Source of the DNA: Parapedobacter indicus
GTDB taxonomy: Bacteria > Bacteroidota > Bacteroidia > Sphingobacteriales > Sphingobacteriaceae
Assembly (NCBI RefSeq): GCF_900113765.1
Contig: NZ_FOQO01000001.1
Location: forward strand, 620,001-684,000
Length of the DNA: 64,000 nucleotides
Reading direction: 5' to 3'
The position numbers were made by a program, and so were the translations under genes. Below are positions 1 through 8,009 of this stretch, piece by piece. Every line of letters starts with the position of its first letter. Position 1 is the first letter of the stretch. The notes under the pieces were generated by a model, which saw nothing but the letters and a program-made list of their open reading frames with translations, ran no database searches and was not told the DNA's origin.

Positions 1-440
1 AACACATGTAGATAACCCGTTACGCCGACCTGCTTGTTGTCAGCATCGGCATATTGGTAGTCTAGCACGCCTTCCGGAGCACCAAGGAAGAAAATCTGGT
101 GAATATCGGAATCGTCCAAGAACTCTTGTTCAGCACCTTCTCGGCCTACGAAATCCGTGGCACTGAGCGTAAGGCGGTAAGTTTTCCCAGCATCCAGGTG
201 TAGATGGACACCCACCGGAGGTAGTCCGTCTTCGTCAAATGTTACTTCCACAATTTCCGGATCTTCCAGGTCGTGGGCATGATCGTCATGCCATTCAACT
301 TCCGTAAATGTCAACGTTGCCGAGCCGATTTCTTCTTGAGGGACTTCCGGTTCTGGATCGTCTTTGCTGCATGAGGATGTAAACGCTAGAAATCCTGTAG
401 ATAAAAGCAGAACAAACAGGGATTTAAAAGGGTGTTTCAT
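1..440 (-). CDS. His/Asp-rich lipoprotein, partial (C-terminus beyond left edge)
   Basis: The reading frame starts at an ATG at 438-440 and stays open to the left edge, giving 146 residues without a stop. The N-terminus has a lysine, a hydrophobic stretch and a Thr-Ser-Ser-Cys followed by Ser-Lys-Asp-Asp, a typical Bacteroidota lipoprotein signal with an acidic export tail. The body has a histidine/aspartate cluster (HDDHAHDLEDPE, about residues 56-67) and two further His-x-His motifs near residues 90 and 144, which would suit divalent metal binding. It lies 79 bp downstream of a TonB-dependent receptor on the same strand, so it is probably the surface or periplasmic partner of that receptor. 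The family is not recognised. A metal-handling role is inference. Confidence 0.8.
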   Translation of the reverse strand, partial: MKHPFKSLFVLLLSTGFLAFTSSCSKDDPEPEVPQEEIGSATLTFTEVEWHDDHAHDLEDPEIVEVTFDEDGLPPVGVHLHLDAGKTYRLTLSATDFVGREGAEQEFLDDSDIHQIFFLGAPEGVLDYQYADADNKQVGVTGYLHV

Positions 441-519
441 AACTAATCAATTAAATTATTGTAAACAGCTTATTTATATTTATTTTTATAACTATCTTAA
501 AAATAGGGTGATATGATTA

Positions 520-2844
520 TTAAAATGAATAAGACAGCCGGATACTGATCTCCCGACCTAGTCCATGACTATAATAGCGGAATCTGTTCATGTACTCTTT
601 ATAAAGTTCATTGAATAAATTGTTTATGGACATACCCACTTCCAGGGGGTGATTGCCCAGGGCAAGCTGACTGCCTGCATATGCTGAGAAAATATGATAA
701 GCTGGGGGTGGTGGCGCATAATCCGTACCCGGCTCGTATCGGTTTTGCTTTAACACCCATTGGTGTGCAAACGTAACGTAAGTGTTGCTGGTCACCTTGC
801 TGTTCAGCGGTAGCTGCCAGCGCAGGCGGTGGTCAAACCGGTCGGATGGAATGTAAGGCAGGTATACATCGTTGGTTATATCGCGCGCACGGATAATCGA
901 AGCATTAAGGGTATAATTCACACGGTCTAATAACGTGTATTGGAAAGAAAAATCTGCACCCAAAAAAGTAGCATGGGTCTGTTTATATCGGAATACCGGA
1001 AATGTTCCCCGGATCGTCTGTAAGAATTCGCCGGGCGATGGCTGTGCATAAATGTAATCCTGGATATACTGTGCGTAGAGGTCGAAGTCGACGGTTACCG
1101 CACCGCGCGCATAGGATGGACTAACCACCCATTTGTATCCGTGTTCGCTACTCAGTTCCGCGTCGCCGATTTCGTAAAGTGCCGCGCCGTGGTGCAGTCC
1201 GTTGCTGTACAACTCATTTGCATTGGGTGCACGCCAGGCGAGGCCGATGTTGCTGCGCAATTGCCATTCCGCCGCGGGGTGCCAGACACCACCGAAGGAA
1301 CCACTCACATTGTGGAAATCACGTCGGCCACCGTACAGATGCTGGTACTTGTCGAAGCCGGCTGCATCAAAGTTTTTAAAATCATAACGGATACCCAGTT
1401 CCCACTCATGCCTTTCCCTGATGAGCCGTTGGATCGCAAAAAGTCCGCCCGTGAAACTGTCGTAGTTAGGGATAAGAGGAGTGTTCAACGTGCCGGGTAC
1501 ATTGTTGTTGACCTGCAGTGTTAGGTTCGTGCCCACCTGGGTACGCCAGTTGGCATAAAGCGGTGTTTGGTAGTTTGCATCGAGTGTTTGGGTGGTAAGC
1601 ACCATATCCAGCATGGGCAACGCATCCCTGCCTCCACGGCGGATGTCATATTCTTGTCGGTGGTTGCGCTGAATGCCGTATTGAATGTCTGAACTTCCTC
1701 CACGGACATCATCGCGGTGCCATTTAAGCTTACCGAGGTCATGTATGACACGCTGCCGGGGTGCACCGATGTCATAGGTGAACGGGTAGGTCTCAAAAGG
1801 TCTGCCCGCTTCGACACGCGCCTGTATGTCGTCAACAGTACCGACATGTGCACCGGTGAAAATACCGAGTGAAGTATAGAAACGACTGTAATATGCCTCG
1901 AAGACAGATTGCGTATGAGTATAGCGTAACGCGCCGGAAGCGTTGTATTCAGCCAGCCCGGTATTGCCCACGTAATAATCGGCGGTGCGTACATTGCCGC
2001 TCCGTTTGGCAGTGCCCTGTACGCGCCAGGCGAACCCCGGAATAGCTTTAACGCCCGATTGCAGCATCCCCGATAGTACACCGCCGCGACCGTTCGTCTG
2101 ATAGATAGTGTTCAGTTCGCCAGACAAATGGGGATCGATGGGCAGGGGAGCGGGCGCGGTGATGATAACCCCACCGATCGCATCCGCGCCATAGCGAACC
2201 CCCTCGGCTCCCTTTACCAGTTTGAAATCTTTGGCAACAAACGGATCGATTTCTGGAGCATGCTCGCTGCCCCATTGCTGCCCTTCTTGCCGGATACCGT
2301 TATTCAGGATGACGATGCGGTTGCTGTGCATGCCGTTGATCACCGGTTTTGCAATCGTTGTGCCGGTTTGGAGCATACTCACTCCCGGTAGTGTGCTGAA
2401 AATATCAGCCAGCGTTTTGCCTTGCACCTGTGCCACCTGCTCACGGGCAACGGTCCGTACGGGATTCGCGGTAGACACGGTTTGCTGATGACCCACCACA
2501 TTCACATCGTGCAATAGAATATGACCGTGATGGAGCTTGAGTGTAAGTGTTTCGTCTTTTTCAACCGGAACTTCCGTAACGAGGCTGTCAAATCCTACAC
2601 TGGTCGCCGTAATCGTGTAGTAGACATCTCCGCAAAGCTGTGAAAACCGAAAATACCCATGTCCGTCGGAACGTAGTTGCTGCGTACCGGGACTGATTTT
2701 CAAGGTTACGCCCGATAGGGGGAGTTGCGTATCGCTATCCACCACCCGGCCTCGGATGGTAAAGGTACATGTAGAAGTTTGAGCATAGCCTGCCGTAAGA
2801 GATAAGCCAACTATAATAAAAGTAAATAGCGTTTTGAGCTGCAT
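520..2844 (-). CDS. TonB-dependent outer-membrane receptor with carboxypeptidase-like N-terminal domain
   Basis: This 774-residue protein has a signal peptide ending near residue 21 (GYAQ), a carboxypeptidase-regulatory-like beta domain at about residues 28-105 (GRVVDSDTQLPLSGVTLKI), a plug domain at about 125-235 with GKTLADIFSTLPGVSML and a conserved NSNRIVILNNG segment, and a C-terminal beta-barrel ending in an aromatic residue (SYSF). It would carry a substrate across the outer membrane using TonB energy. It is shorter than SusC proteins and has no SusD partner, which fits a siderophore, metal or cofactor receptor. The plug carries a QQWGSEHAPEID segment resembling metal-type receptors. 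With the His-rich lipoprotein gene just downstream, zinc or another metal is a plausible substrate but is not shown. Confidence 0.93.
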   Translation of the reverse strand: MQLKTLFTFIIVGLSLTAGYAQTSTCTFTIRGRVVDSDTQLPLSGVTLKISPGTQQLRSDGHGYFRFSQLCGDVYYTITATSVGFDSLVTEVPVEKDETLTLKLHHGHILLHDVNVVGHQQTVSTANPVRTVAREQVAQVQGKTLADIFSTLPGVSMLQTGTTIAKPVINGMHSNRIVILNNGIRQEGQQWGSEHAPEIDPFVAKDFKLVKGAEGVRYGADAIGGVIITAPAPLPIDPHLSGELNTIYQTNGRGGVLSGMLQSGVKAIPGFAWRVQGTAKRSGNVRTADYYVGNTGLAEYNASGALRYTHTQSVFEAYYSRFYTSLGIFTGAHVGTVDDIQARVEAGRPFETYPFTYDIGAPRQRVIHDLGKLKWHRDDVRGGSSDIQYGIQRNHRQEYDIRRGGRDALPMLDMVLTTQTLDANYQTPLYANWRTQVGTNLTLQVNNNVPGTLNTPLIPNYDSFTGGLFAIQRLIRERHEWELGIRYDFKNFDAAGFDKYQHLYGGRRDFHNVSGSFGGVWHPAAEWQLRSNIGLAWRAPNANELYSNGLHHGAALYEIGDAELSSEHGYKWVVSPSYARGAVTVDFDLYAQYIQDYIYAQPSPGEFLQTIRGTFPVFRYKQTHATFLGADFSFQYTLLDRVNYTLNASIIRARDITNDVYLPYIPSDRFDHRLRWQLPLNSKVTSNTYVTFAHQWVLKQNRYEPGTDYAPPPPAYHIFSAYAGSQLALGNHPLEVGMSINNLFNELYKEYMNRFRYYSHGLGREISIRLSYSF

Positions 2845-2964
2845 CTGCGTTCGTTATCAACGGCGACAAATTTCAACATAGTTGCGTTAATATCCAAATT
2901 AAATGCAACAAAGTTTATTTTAATGATCAATGGTTACTCGTAAATTGTTAATTCCTGGCAGGTC

Positions 2965-2991
2965 CCATTAACCATTAACCATAACCATTAA
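2965..2991. repeat. Tandem heptamer CCATTAA, four units
   Basis: Three perfect CCATTAA units and one CCATAA unit lie end to end and overlap the stop codon of xerD. They are too short to be a known element. Slippage here could alter only the very end of the recombinase. Confidence 0.7.
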
Positions 2992-3887
2992 GAGCGTGGA
3001 TGGTATTGTATAATGACAGACCGTAGGTAATCCCGGTCTATATGCGTGTAGATTTCGGTAGTTGTAATGCTTTCGTGTCCAAGCATTTCCTGTACCGCGC
3101 GAAGGTCAGCACCACCCTCTACGAGGTGGCTGGCAAAGGAGTGGCGGAAGGTATGCGGACTGATTTTTTTTGTCAACCCGATTTTCGCCGCTAGGTCTTT
3201 GATGATAATGAATACCATTACCCGGGTCAATGGCGATCCCCGACGGTTCAGGAATACGAAATCGTTGCAACCCGGTTTGATTTTTTGGTGTACGCGTGTT
3301 TCTTCCAGGTAAATATGAAGGTATTTGGCAGCTTGTGTACCAATGGGCACAAGACGTTCTTTGCTTCCTTTGCCTTCGACTTTGATAAATTCCACGTCAA
3401 GAAACAGGTTGGAAATTTTGAGGCCCACCAATTCGCTCACCCGGAGGCCGCAGCCATACAGCACTTCGAGCATGGCCTTGTTACGCATCCCTTCGGCCGC
3501 CGATAGGTCTATGGCGCCAATGAGGCTATCGATTTCCGTGATATTAAGAATATCGGGTATCTTGCGCCCTAAGCGCGGTGCTTGGATAAGTGCCGTGGGA
3601 TTTTCAACCAATCCATGCTCCAGCGCCATAAAAAGATAAAACGTCTTGATGCCGGAAAGGATGCGAGCTTGGCTATATGCAGAAAGTCCGAATCCGTTAA
3701 TCCACGTAAGGAAATCCTGTAGTTGTGATGGAGTAATGGCTGGGGGTTGTATATCTTGTGGCTCTGCAAACTGTTGTAGTTTGGTTACATCATCTAGGTA
3801 TGCCTCCACCGTGTTGGCAGACATGGCGCGCTCCAATTGGAGGTAATGTTTGAAGCCGTTGATAGTGGTTTTCCAATCCATGGTCAC
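2988..3887 (-). CDS. xerD: Tyrosine recombinase XerD (chromosome dimer resolution)
   Basis: XerD acts with XerC at the dif site to resolve chromosome dimers at division. The 299-residue length is typical. An N-terminal SAM-like core-binding domain spans about residues 7-95. The catalytic domain shows the complete tyrosine recombinase set: Arg in GCGLRVSEL, Lys in the beta-hairpin (GKGSKERLVPIG), His-x-x-Arg in HTFRHSFASHL, His in LGHESITTTEIYTH and the nucleophile Tyr in that same motif. The first codons are ATG ACC ATG GAT, so the start may be two codons later. Nothing nearby suggests an integron or phage, and the full Xer-type length argues for the housekeeping enzyme. XerC versus XerD is decided on overall resemblance only. 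Confidence 0.93.
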   Translation of the reverse strand: MTMDWKTTINGFKHYLQLERAMSANTVEAYLDDVTKLQQFAEPQDIQPPAITPSQLQDFLTWINGFGLSAYSQARILSGIKTFYLFMALEHGLVENPTALIQAPRLGRKIPDILNITEIDSLIGAIDLSAAEGMRNKAMLEVLYGCGLRVSELVGLKISNLFLDVEFIKVEGKGSKERLVPIGTQAAKYLHIYLEETRVHQKIKPGCNDFVFLNRRGSPLTRVMVFIIIKDLAAKIGLTKKISPHTFRHSFASHLVEGGADLRAVQEMLGHESITTTEIYTHIDRDYLRSVIIQYHPRS

Positions 3888-3940
3888 CGTTCAGTGAATC
3901 GGGAGTGTTTATTTATTTCCAGTTTTTAGATCGATTTATA

Positions 3941-3948
3941 CAAAAATA
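3941..3948 (-). promoter_or_regulatory. Bacteroidota -7 element (TATTTTTG) upstream of xerD
   Basis: On the - strand this reads TATTTTTG, matching the TAnnTTTG consensus, about 55 bp upstream of the xerD start. No clear -33 TTTG was found at the expected spacing. Confidence 0.5.
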
Positions 3949-4136
3949 AGAAACAATCCGATGATATCCAAAGTATCCGGATTGTATCTGGGTCGTATTT
4001 GTATTTCACGTCTGCTGCAGCGCAAGCCTTGTTGAGACGCAAGCAAAGCGCAGCGGATCCTAGCTTGCGAGCGGCAGGCTGAAAGACCAAATCAGCACCT
4101 TCGCTAATTCATTCCGATTTCTTAATTTTACAGTCT

Positions 4137-5009
4137 ATGGAAAAAATGGAACTTGCACTGGACCGGATCATTGAAGCGGTAATGTCGCGGATACCAGGTC
4201 TGATACTCGCGATCATCCTGTTGTTCGTGGGGGGCTGGTTTATCCAGCTCATTCTGAAAATCCTTCGCAACCGGTTTGAGCGGCGGAATGTAGATCTTTC
4301 GCTCCGCGATTTTGTGGCCAGCATCGTCAAGTTCATCTTGTACACCATGCTTATCATTTCGGTAGCCTCGATGGTAGGAATCCAGACTACCTCGTTCGTC
4401 GCTGTTCTGGGTGCAGCTAGTTTGTCCATCGGTCTAGCCCTTCAGGGCAGTCTTTCCAATTTTGCGGGTGGTGTACTGATCTTGCTTTTCCGCCCATTCC
4501 GGGTGGGGGATTACGTAAGCAGTGCTGCCGGTGCATCGGGGACGGTGGAAAAGATCGATATTCTTTACACGACGTTGCGGACGGCCGACGGCATTGCCGT
4601 ATTCGCGCCCAATGGGCCGTTGGCCAATTCGGTGATCACCAATTATTCCAGCATCACCAAAAGGCGTATCGAGTATAAAATCGGTATCAGCTATGAATCC
4701 AACATCAAGGAGGCGCGGGAAGTCATTTTAGCGGTGCTGAAAGCCGATAGTCGGATAATGGGGACGCCAAAGCCGGAGGTCCATGTCGGGGAATTGGCCG
4801 ATAGTTCCGTCAATCTGATCATCTGGGCGTGGGCACCAAAAGATGCGTATTGGAACGCGTATTGTGATAACTTTGAAGAGATAAAGAAGGCGCTTGATTC
4901 CAACAACATCACCATTCCCTATCCCCAGCAGGAAATGCGTATCGTCAATGCTGCCTCAACGGGGAATCCGTTTGACGGTGGCGATCCGAAAGATGAACGG
5001 AGCGCTTAA
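4137..5009 (+). CDS. MscS-family small-conductance mechanosensitive channel
   Basis: This 290-residue inner-membrane protein has three hydrophobic segments: about residues 17-40, 58-80 and 88-115. The third contains the pore-lining helix with the hallmark small-residue pattern (LGAASLSIGLALQGSLSNF) and then the PFRVGDYV start of the cytoplasmic beta domain. It would open under membrane tension to release solutes during hypo-osmotic shock. The length is close to E. coli MscS (286). The C-terminal cage domain runs to about residue 268, followed by a short charged tail. The stop codon overlaps the ribE stop region by 4 bp in convergent orientation. Confidence 0.94.
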   Translation: MEKMELALDRIIEAVMSRIPGLILAIILLFVGGWFIQLILKILRNRFERRNVDLSLRDFVASIVKFILYTMLIISVASMVGIQTTSFVAVLGAASLSIGLALQGSLSNFAGGVLILLFRPFRVGDYVSSAAGASGTVEKIDILYTTLRTADGIAVFAPNGPLANSVITNYSSITKRRIEYKIGISYESNIKEAREVILAVLKADSRIMGTPKPEVHVGELADSSVNLIIWAWAPKDAYWNAYCDNFEEIKKALDSNNITIPYPQQEMRIVNAASTGNPFDGGDPKDERSA

Positions 5010-5596
5010 CGGCGCATTTCCATCAAGCGAGCCACGTATTTCCCGACAATGTCAAATTCGAGGTTGACATCGTCGCCCGGTTTTACTTCTTTGAGGTTAG
5101 TATGCTCGTACGTATACGGAATGATCGCGACGGAAAATTGATTGTGTTGTGAATTCACCACCGTAAGACTGATGCCATTGACCGTGATGGATCCTTTCTC
5201 TACCGTTACATTACCCGGCGCATCGTCGTAATGGAAGGTGTACAACCAACTGCCCCGTTGATCTTCCACAGATAAGCAGCGCGCGGTCTGGTCTACATGT
5301 CCCTGTACGATATGACCGTCCAATCGGTCGCCTACTTTGGTGCAGCGCTCGAGGTTAACTTCACTCCCCATCTGCAAGCTGTCCAGATTGCTTTTAAGCA
5401 GGGTCTCCGCAATAGCGGTGACTATATGTTCGCCGGGTGATACGCCGACCACCGTCAGGCAAACTCCGTTGTGCGACACACTCTGGTCGATCTTCAGTTC
5501 GTCCGCTAACGAAGATGCAATGGTTATGTGCAGGTTGCCTGCCTCGCGGTCGAGGTGTGATACGGTGCCGATGGTTTCAATGATGCCTGTGAACAT
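5006..5596 (-). CDS. ribE: Riboflavin synthase, alpha chain
   Basis: The enzyme dismutates two 6,7-dimethyl-8-ribityllumazine molecules to riboflavin. The start was set at the ATG at 5596 because MFTGIIE is the conserved N-terminus; an in-frame TTG two codons upstream is less likely. The 196 residues comprise two lumazine-binding repeats: residues 1-97 with SHNGVCLTV and 98-190 with TVNGISLTVV. The C-terminus continues to VGKYVARL. It is the last gene of a three-gene - strand operon with lnt (8 nt upstream) and a PH/SHOCT protein. It ends convergently against mscS with a 4-bp overlap. Confidence 0.95.
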   Translation of the reverse strand: MFTGIIETIGTVSHLDREAGNLHITIASSLADELKIDQSVSHNGVCLTVVGVSPGEHIVTAIAETLLKSNLDSLQMGSEVNLERCTKVGDRLDGHIVQGHVDQTARCLSVEDQRGSWLYTFHYDDAPGNVTVEKGSITVNGISLTVVNSQHNQFSVAIIPYTYEHTNLKEVKPGDDVNLEFDIVGKYVARLMEMRR

Positions 5597-5604
5597 GTAC
5601 AAAG

Positions 5605-7227
5605 TTACCGATTATTTTTACGTTTTGCGAGTGCGAACAGGATCATGAGACCGAAAGCCAAGCTACCTCCACATCCTGCATAGGCAAAATAATCTCCTGT
5701 TTTGACATAAAATGTGATTTCTTCATTAAGGTTGATGTCTTGTTTGATGGCGGTAGATACCCACCATTTGGTTCTTTGCACCGCATCACCGCGTTGATTG
5801 ATGAATGCAGAAATACCTGTATTGGCCGACCGAGCCACCCAACGGCGTGTCTCAATCGCCCGCAATTTGGCGTAGGCGAGGTGTTGGTCCTTGCCCGCCG
5901 TGTCACCCCACCAGCCATCGTTGGTAACGATGGCAATGAACTGAGCGCCCTGTTCGATGTACTTCGCTACATAGTCGCCCCAAATCGATTCATAACAAAT
6001 TACAGGTGCCGCACCGATACCGCTCTGTGAATAGAAAACCGATGGCTTGTCCTGCCGGCCATAACTTCCGGTGGTACCTCCGAATCCCTTAAAAAGGGGT
6101 TTCATGAAGGCTAATGCTCCTGCAAACGGAAACTGCTCGGCACCTGCAACCAGTTTCGATTTGTGATAGTATTGTAATTTTGCCGAATTTTCGATGAGCA
6201 CAGCCGAATTAAAGGCATCGTAATAGACGCCATCGAAGGCACGTGCCGTAGATGTTTGCGGACTGTTGTAAATCCGGTATCCCTCGATGCCCGAAAGCAC
6301 GTTCCCGTTTTTATAAGTATCCAAGAATTGTTGGATGTGCAAAAAGGTGGGATGTTCGTAAAAGCGATCCTCGTCAAAACCACCCTGCCGGGCAATGGCC
6401 GTTTCTGGCCAGATAAAGAATTCCGTATTTGGCTGGGCAATGGATTCGGATAGCCTGATAAGATTGTCTAGCTGCGATTCCGGTGTCAGAAAGGTGAATT
6501 TGCCATAGGGATCGATATTTGGTTGTACAACCACCACATTAGAGGGGTTTTCACGTTCTTCATAGGTGGTATACCGCCACAATGACCAAAAAGAGGGTAC
6601 GCCGATCAGCACAATTACCGCAACCAGCAGTTTCCGCCGGTGTGAACGCGCAAAACCGTCACGCGCAGATAAGATTGATAGAAATAGCAAGATGTTGAGC
6701 GCCCAAATCCATACAGTACCGCCGTATACGCCCGTGTATTCATACCATTGTATCAGCTGATGTGTATTGGCAAAGCCGTTGCCCAACGTCATCCACGGGA
6801 ACGCAAGGTCCCACGTCTGGTGCAGATATTCGTAGGCAATCCAAAAACAAACCAGCCCCGTAAGTGACCATCCGATGGGATAGCACTTGCGCAATTGGTA
6901 ATATAAGCGGAAAGCGAGCGCCATCAACAATGCGGCCAAGCAGAACGGAATGAGGGAAACAAATGCGGCAGCATACACGGGCATCACCGCATTCATCGCA
7001 TTGAATACCCAGTAGATCGAGGCGGTGTTCCATACCACCCCTGTCAGTCCGCCCAACCAAAACACTTTCATACCCTTTTTCCGGTAATCGCCCCGCATAA
7101 CGTTCTCCAGGGCAAATAATAGCGGAATAAACGCAACCCATAGGAGGGGGGCGGTGTAGGGGATGGGGGGCCATGCCAACCACAGGAGAAAAGCACTCAG
7201 CAGCGCCAATAAATAATTCTTTTTCAC
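5605..7227 (-). CDS. lnt: Apolipoprotein N-acyltransferase
   Basis: Lnt attaches the third acyl chain to the N-terminal cysteine of lipoproteins in the inner membrane. The 540-residue protein has about six hydrophobic helices in residues 1-200 and a nitrilase-like domain at about 225-505. The Glu-Lys-Cys triad is readable: Glu in FFIWPETAI, Lys in YYHKSKLV and Cys in PVICYESIWGDY. A last transmembrane segment precedes the Lys/Arg-rich end. Two nucleotides separate it from the PH/SHOCT gene upstream, and ribE follows after 8 nt, so the three are co-transcribed. The many lipoproteins in this window (SusD proteins, DUF1080) are potential clients. Confidence 0.95.
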   Translation of the reverse strand: MKKNYLLALLSAFLLWLAWPPIPYTAPLLWVAFIPLLFALENVMRGDYRKKGMKVFWLGGLTGVVWNTASIYWVFNAMNAVMPVYAAAFVSLIPFCLAALLMALAFRLYYQLRKCYPIGWSLTGLVCFWIAYEYLHQTWDLAFPWMTLGNGFANTHQLIQWYEYTGVYGGTVWIWALNILLFLSILSARDGFARSHRRKLLVAVIVLIGVPSFWSLWRYTTYEERENPSNVVVVQPNIDPYGKFTFLTPESQLDNLIRLSESIAQPNTEFFIWPETAIARQGGFDEDRFYEHPTFLHIQQFLDTYKNGNVLSGIEGYRIYNSPQTSTARAFDGVYYDAFNSAVLIENSAKLQYYHKSKLVAGAEQFPFAGALAFMKPLFKGFGGTTGSYGRQDKPSVFYSQSGIGAAPVICYESIWGDYVAKYIEQGAQFIAIVTNDGWWGDTAGKDQHLAYAKLRAIETRRWVARSANTGISAFINQRGDAVQRTKWWVSTAIKQDINLNEEITFYVKTGDYFAYAGCGGSLAFGLMILFALAKRKNNR

Positions 7228-7229
7228 GG

Positions 7230-7790
7230 TTAAAGTTGGGATAAGAGTTCGCTTTTCTTGTTTTCGTATTCCTCCTGCGTAATCAGCTGCCGCTCAAACA
7301 ATGATTTCAGCTTTTTCAGCCGGAGCGTAAGCTCGTCATCGGTCTCAACGGGTGCTACGATCTTCACGTGGGGTTCTTCGATGTTTTGCGCTTCCGCCGT
7401 CCGTTGCCTGTCACGGGCTTCTTGACCCAGCTGGTAGAGTTTTCGCGCTTGGCTCTTGGGGATGTGGCTCATCTCCAACGGATCGGCTTCCGAAAGTGTC
7501 ACAGACAATTTTGAGCTGAGTAAGCCTTCTTTAAATGTGATGTCAATGACATCATCCAACGAGAAGATATCAAAATCCGTGGCGAGTCCGAGTTTGGTAG
7601 ACCGGCAGAAAAAAATATGCTTGTCAGTCAGGGCGATACTATCGGGAAACAACGTCACCGCAGGCATTTTCTGCACAGCGACATAACGTACCTGTTCTTC
7701 TTCAGCCAGCATGTCCTGCAGCTTCAACAACAATTTTTCTACTACTTTGGGATCCTGTCCGTCGTTGATGTACCGATCAATGTTCATCAT
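7230..7790 (-). CDS. PH-like domain protein with C-terminal SHOCT motif
   Basis: This 186-residue protein has no signal peptide. Residues about 35-115 resemble a bacterial PH (YokE-like) domain, with alternating hydrophobic strands including SIALTDKHIFFCRSTKLG. Residues about 157-186 match the short SHOCT helix-hairpin, with ERQLITQEEYENKKSELL. SHOCT motifs are usually terminal oligomerisation or tethering modules. It leads the operon with lnt and ribE, suggesting an envelope-linked or membrane-peripheral function, but nothing specific can be assigned. The promoter region upstream contains a perfect palindrome (7820-7834). Confidence 0.85.
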   Translation of the reverse strand: MMNIDRYINDGQDPKVVEKLLLKLQDMLAEEEQVRYVAVQKMPAVTLFPDSIALTDKHIFFCRSTKLGLATDFDIFSLDDVIDITFKEGLLSSKLSVTLSEADPLEMSHIPKSQARKLYQLGQEARDRQRTAEAQNIEEPHVKIVAPVETDDELTLRLKKLKSLFERQLITQEEYENKKSELLSQL

Positions 7791-7819
7791 CTTGCCCGAT
7801 GTCTATTCGATATTTCTGC

Positions 7820-7834
7820 TTGCTAAGTTAGCAA
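7820..7834. promoter_or_regulatory. Palindrome TTGCTAA-G-TTAGCAA, possible operator of the PH/lnt/ribE operon
   Basis: Perfect 7-bp arms around one central base lie 30 bp upstream of the first codon of the operon. It overlaps the edge of an AATCTTTG sequence (7832-7839, - strand) that is one base from the Bacteroidota -7 consensus. A dimeric repressor bound here would cover the transcription start. This role is inference from symmetry and position. Confidence 0.4.
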
Positions 7835-7942
7835 AGATTTATTGAAAGGCGGTTCATCGGGCGAAACTTCCCTAAAACCCTTTTTTCAGAAAAAGTAATG
7901 TTACAAATAGCAGGATTGTTTAAAAAGGAATAACCGTTGTAA

Positions 7943-7950
7943 TATATTTG
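7943..7950 (+). promoter_or_regulatory. -7 element (TATATTTG) of the ABC exporter operon
   Basis: An exact TAnnTTTG match 60 bp upstream of the first exporter ATG. The -33 box is not clearly TTTG. Confidence 0.55.
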
Positions 7951-8009
7951 TCGCTCACTCGTCTTTAAATTAAACCATAGCACGGAAATCGAACATAAAA
8001 TTTTAGAAA

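Noticed and set aside
2988-3887. Phage or integron integrase
   Set aside because: The protein has the length and N-terminal domain of XerD and no phage, attachment-site or cassette genes are nearby.
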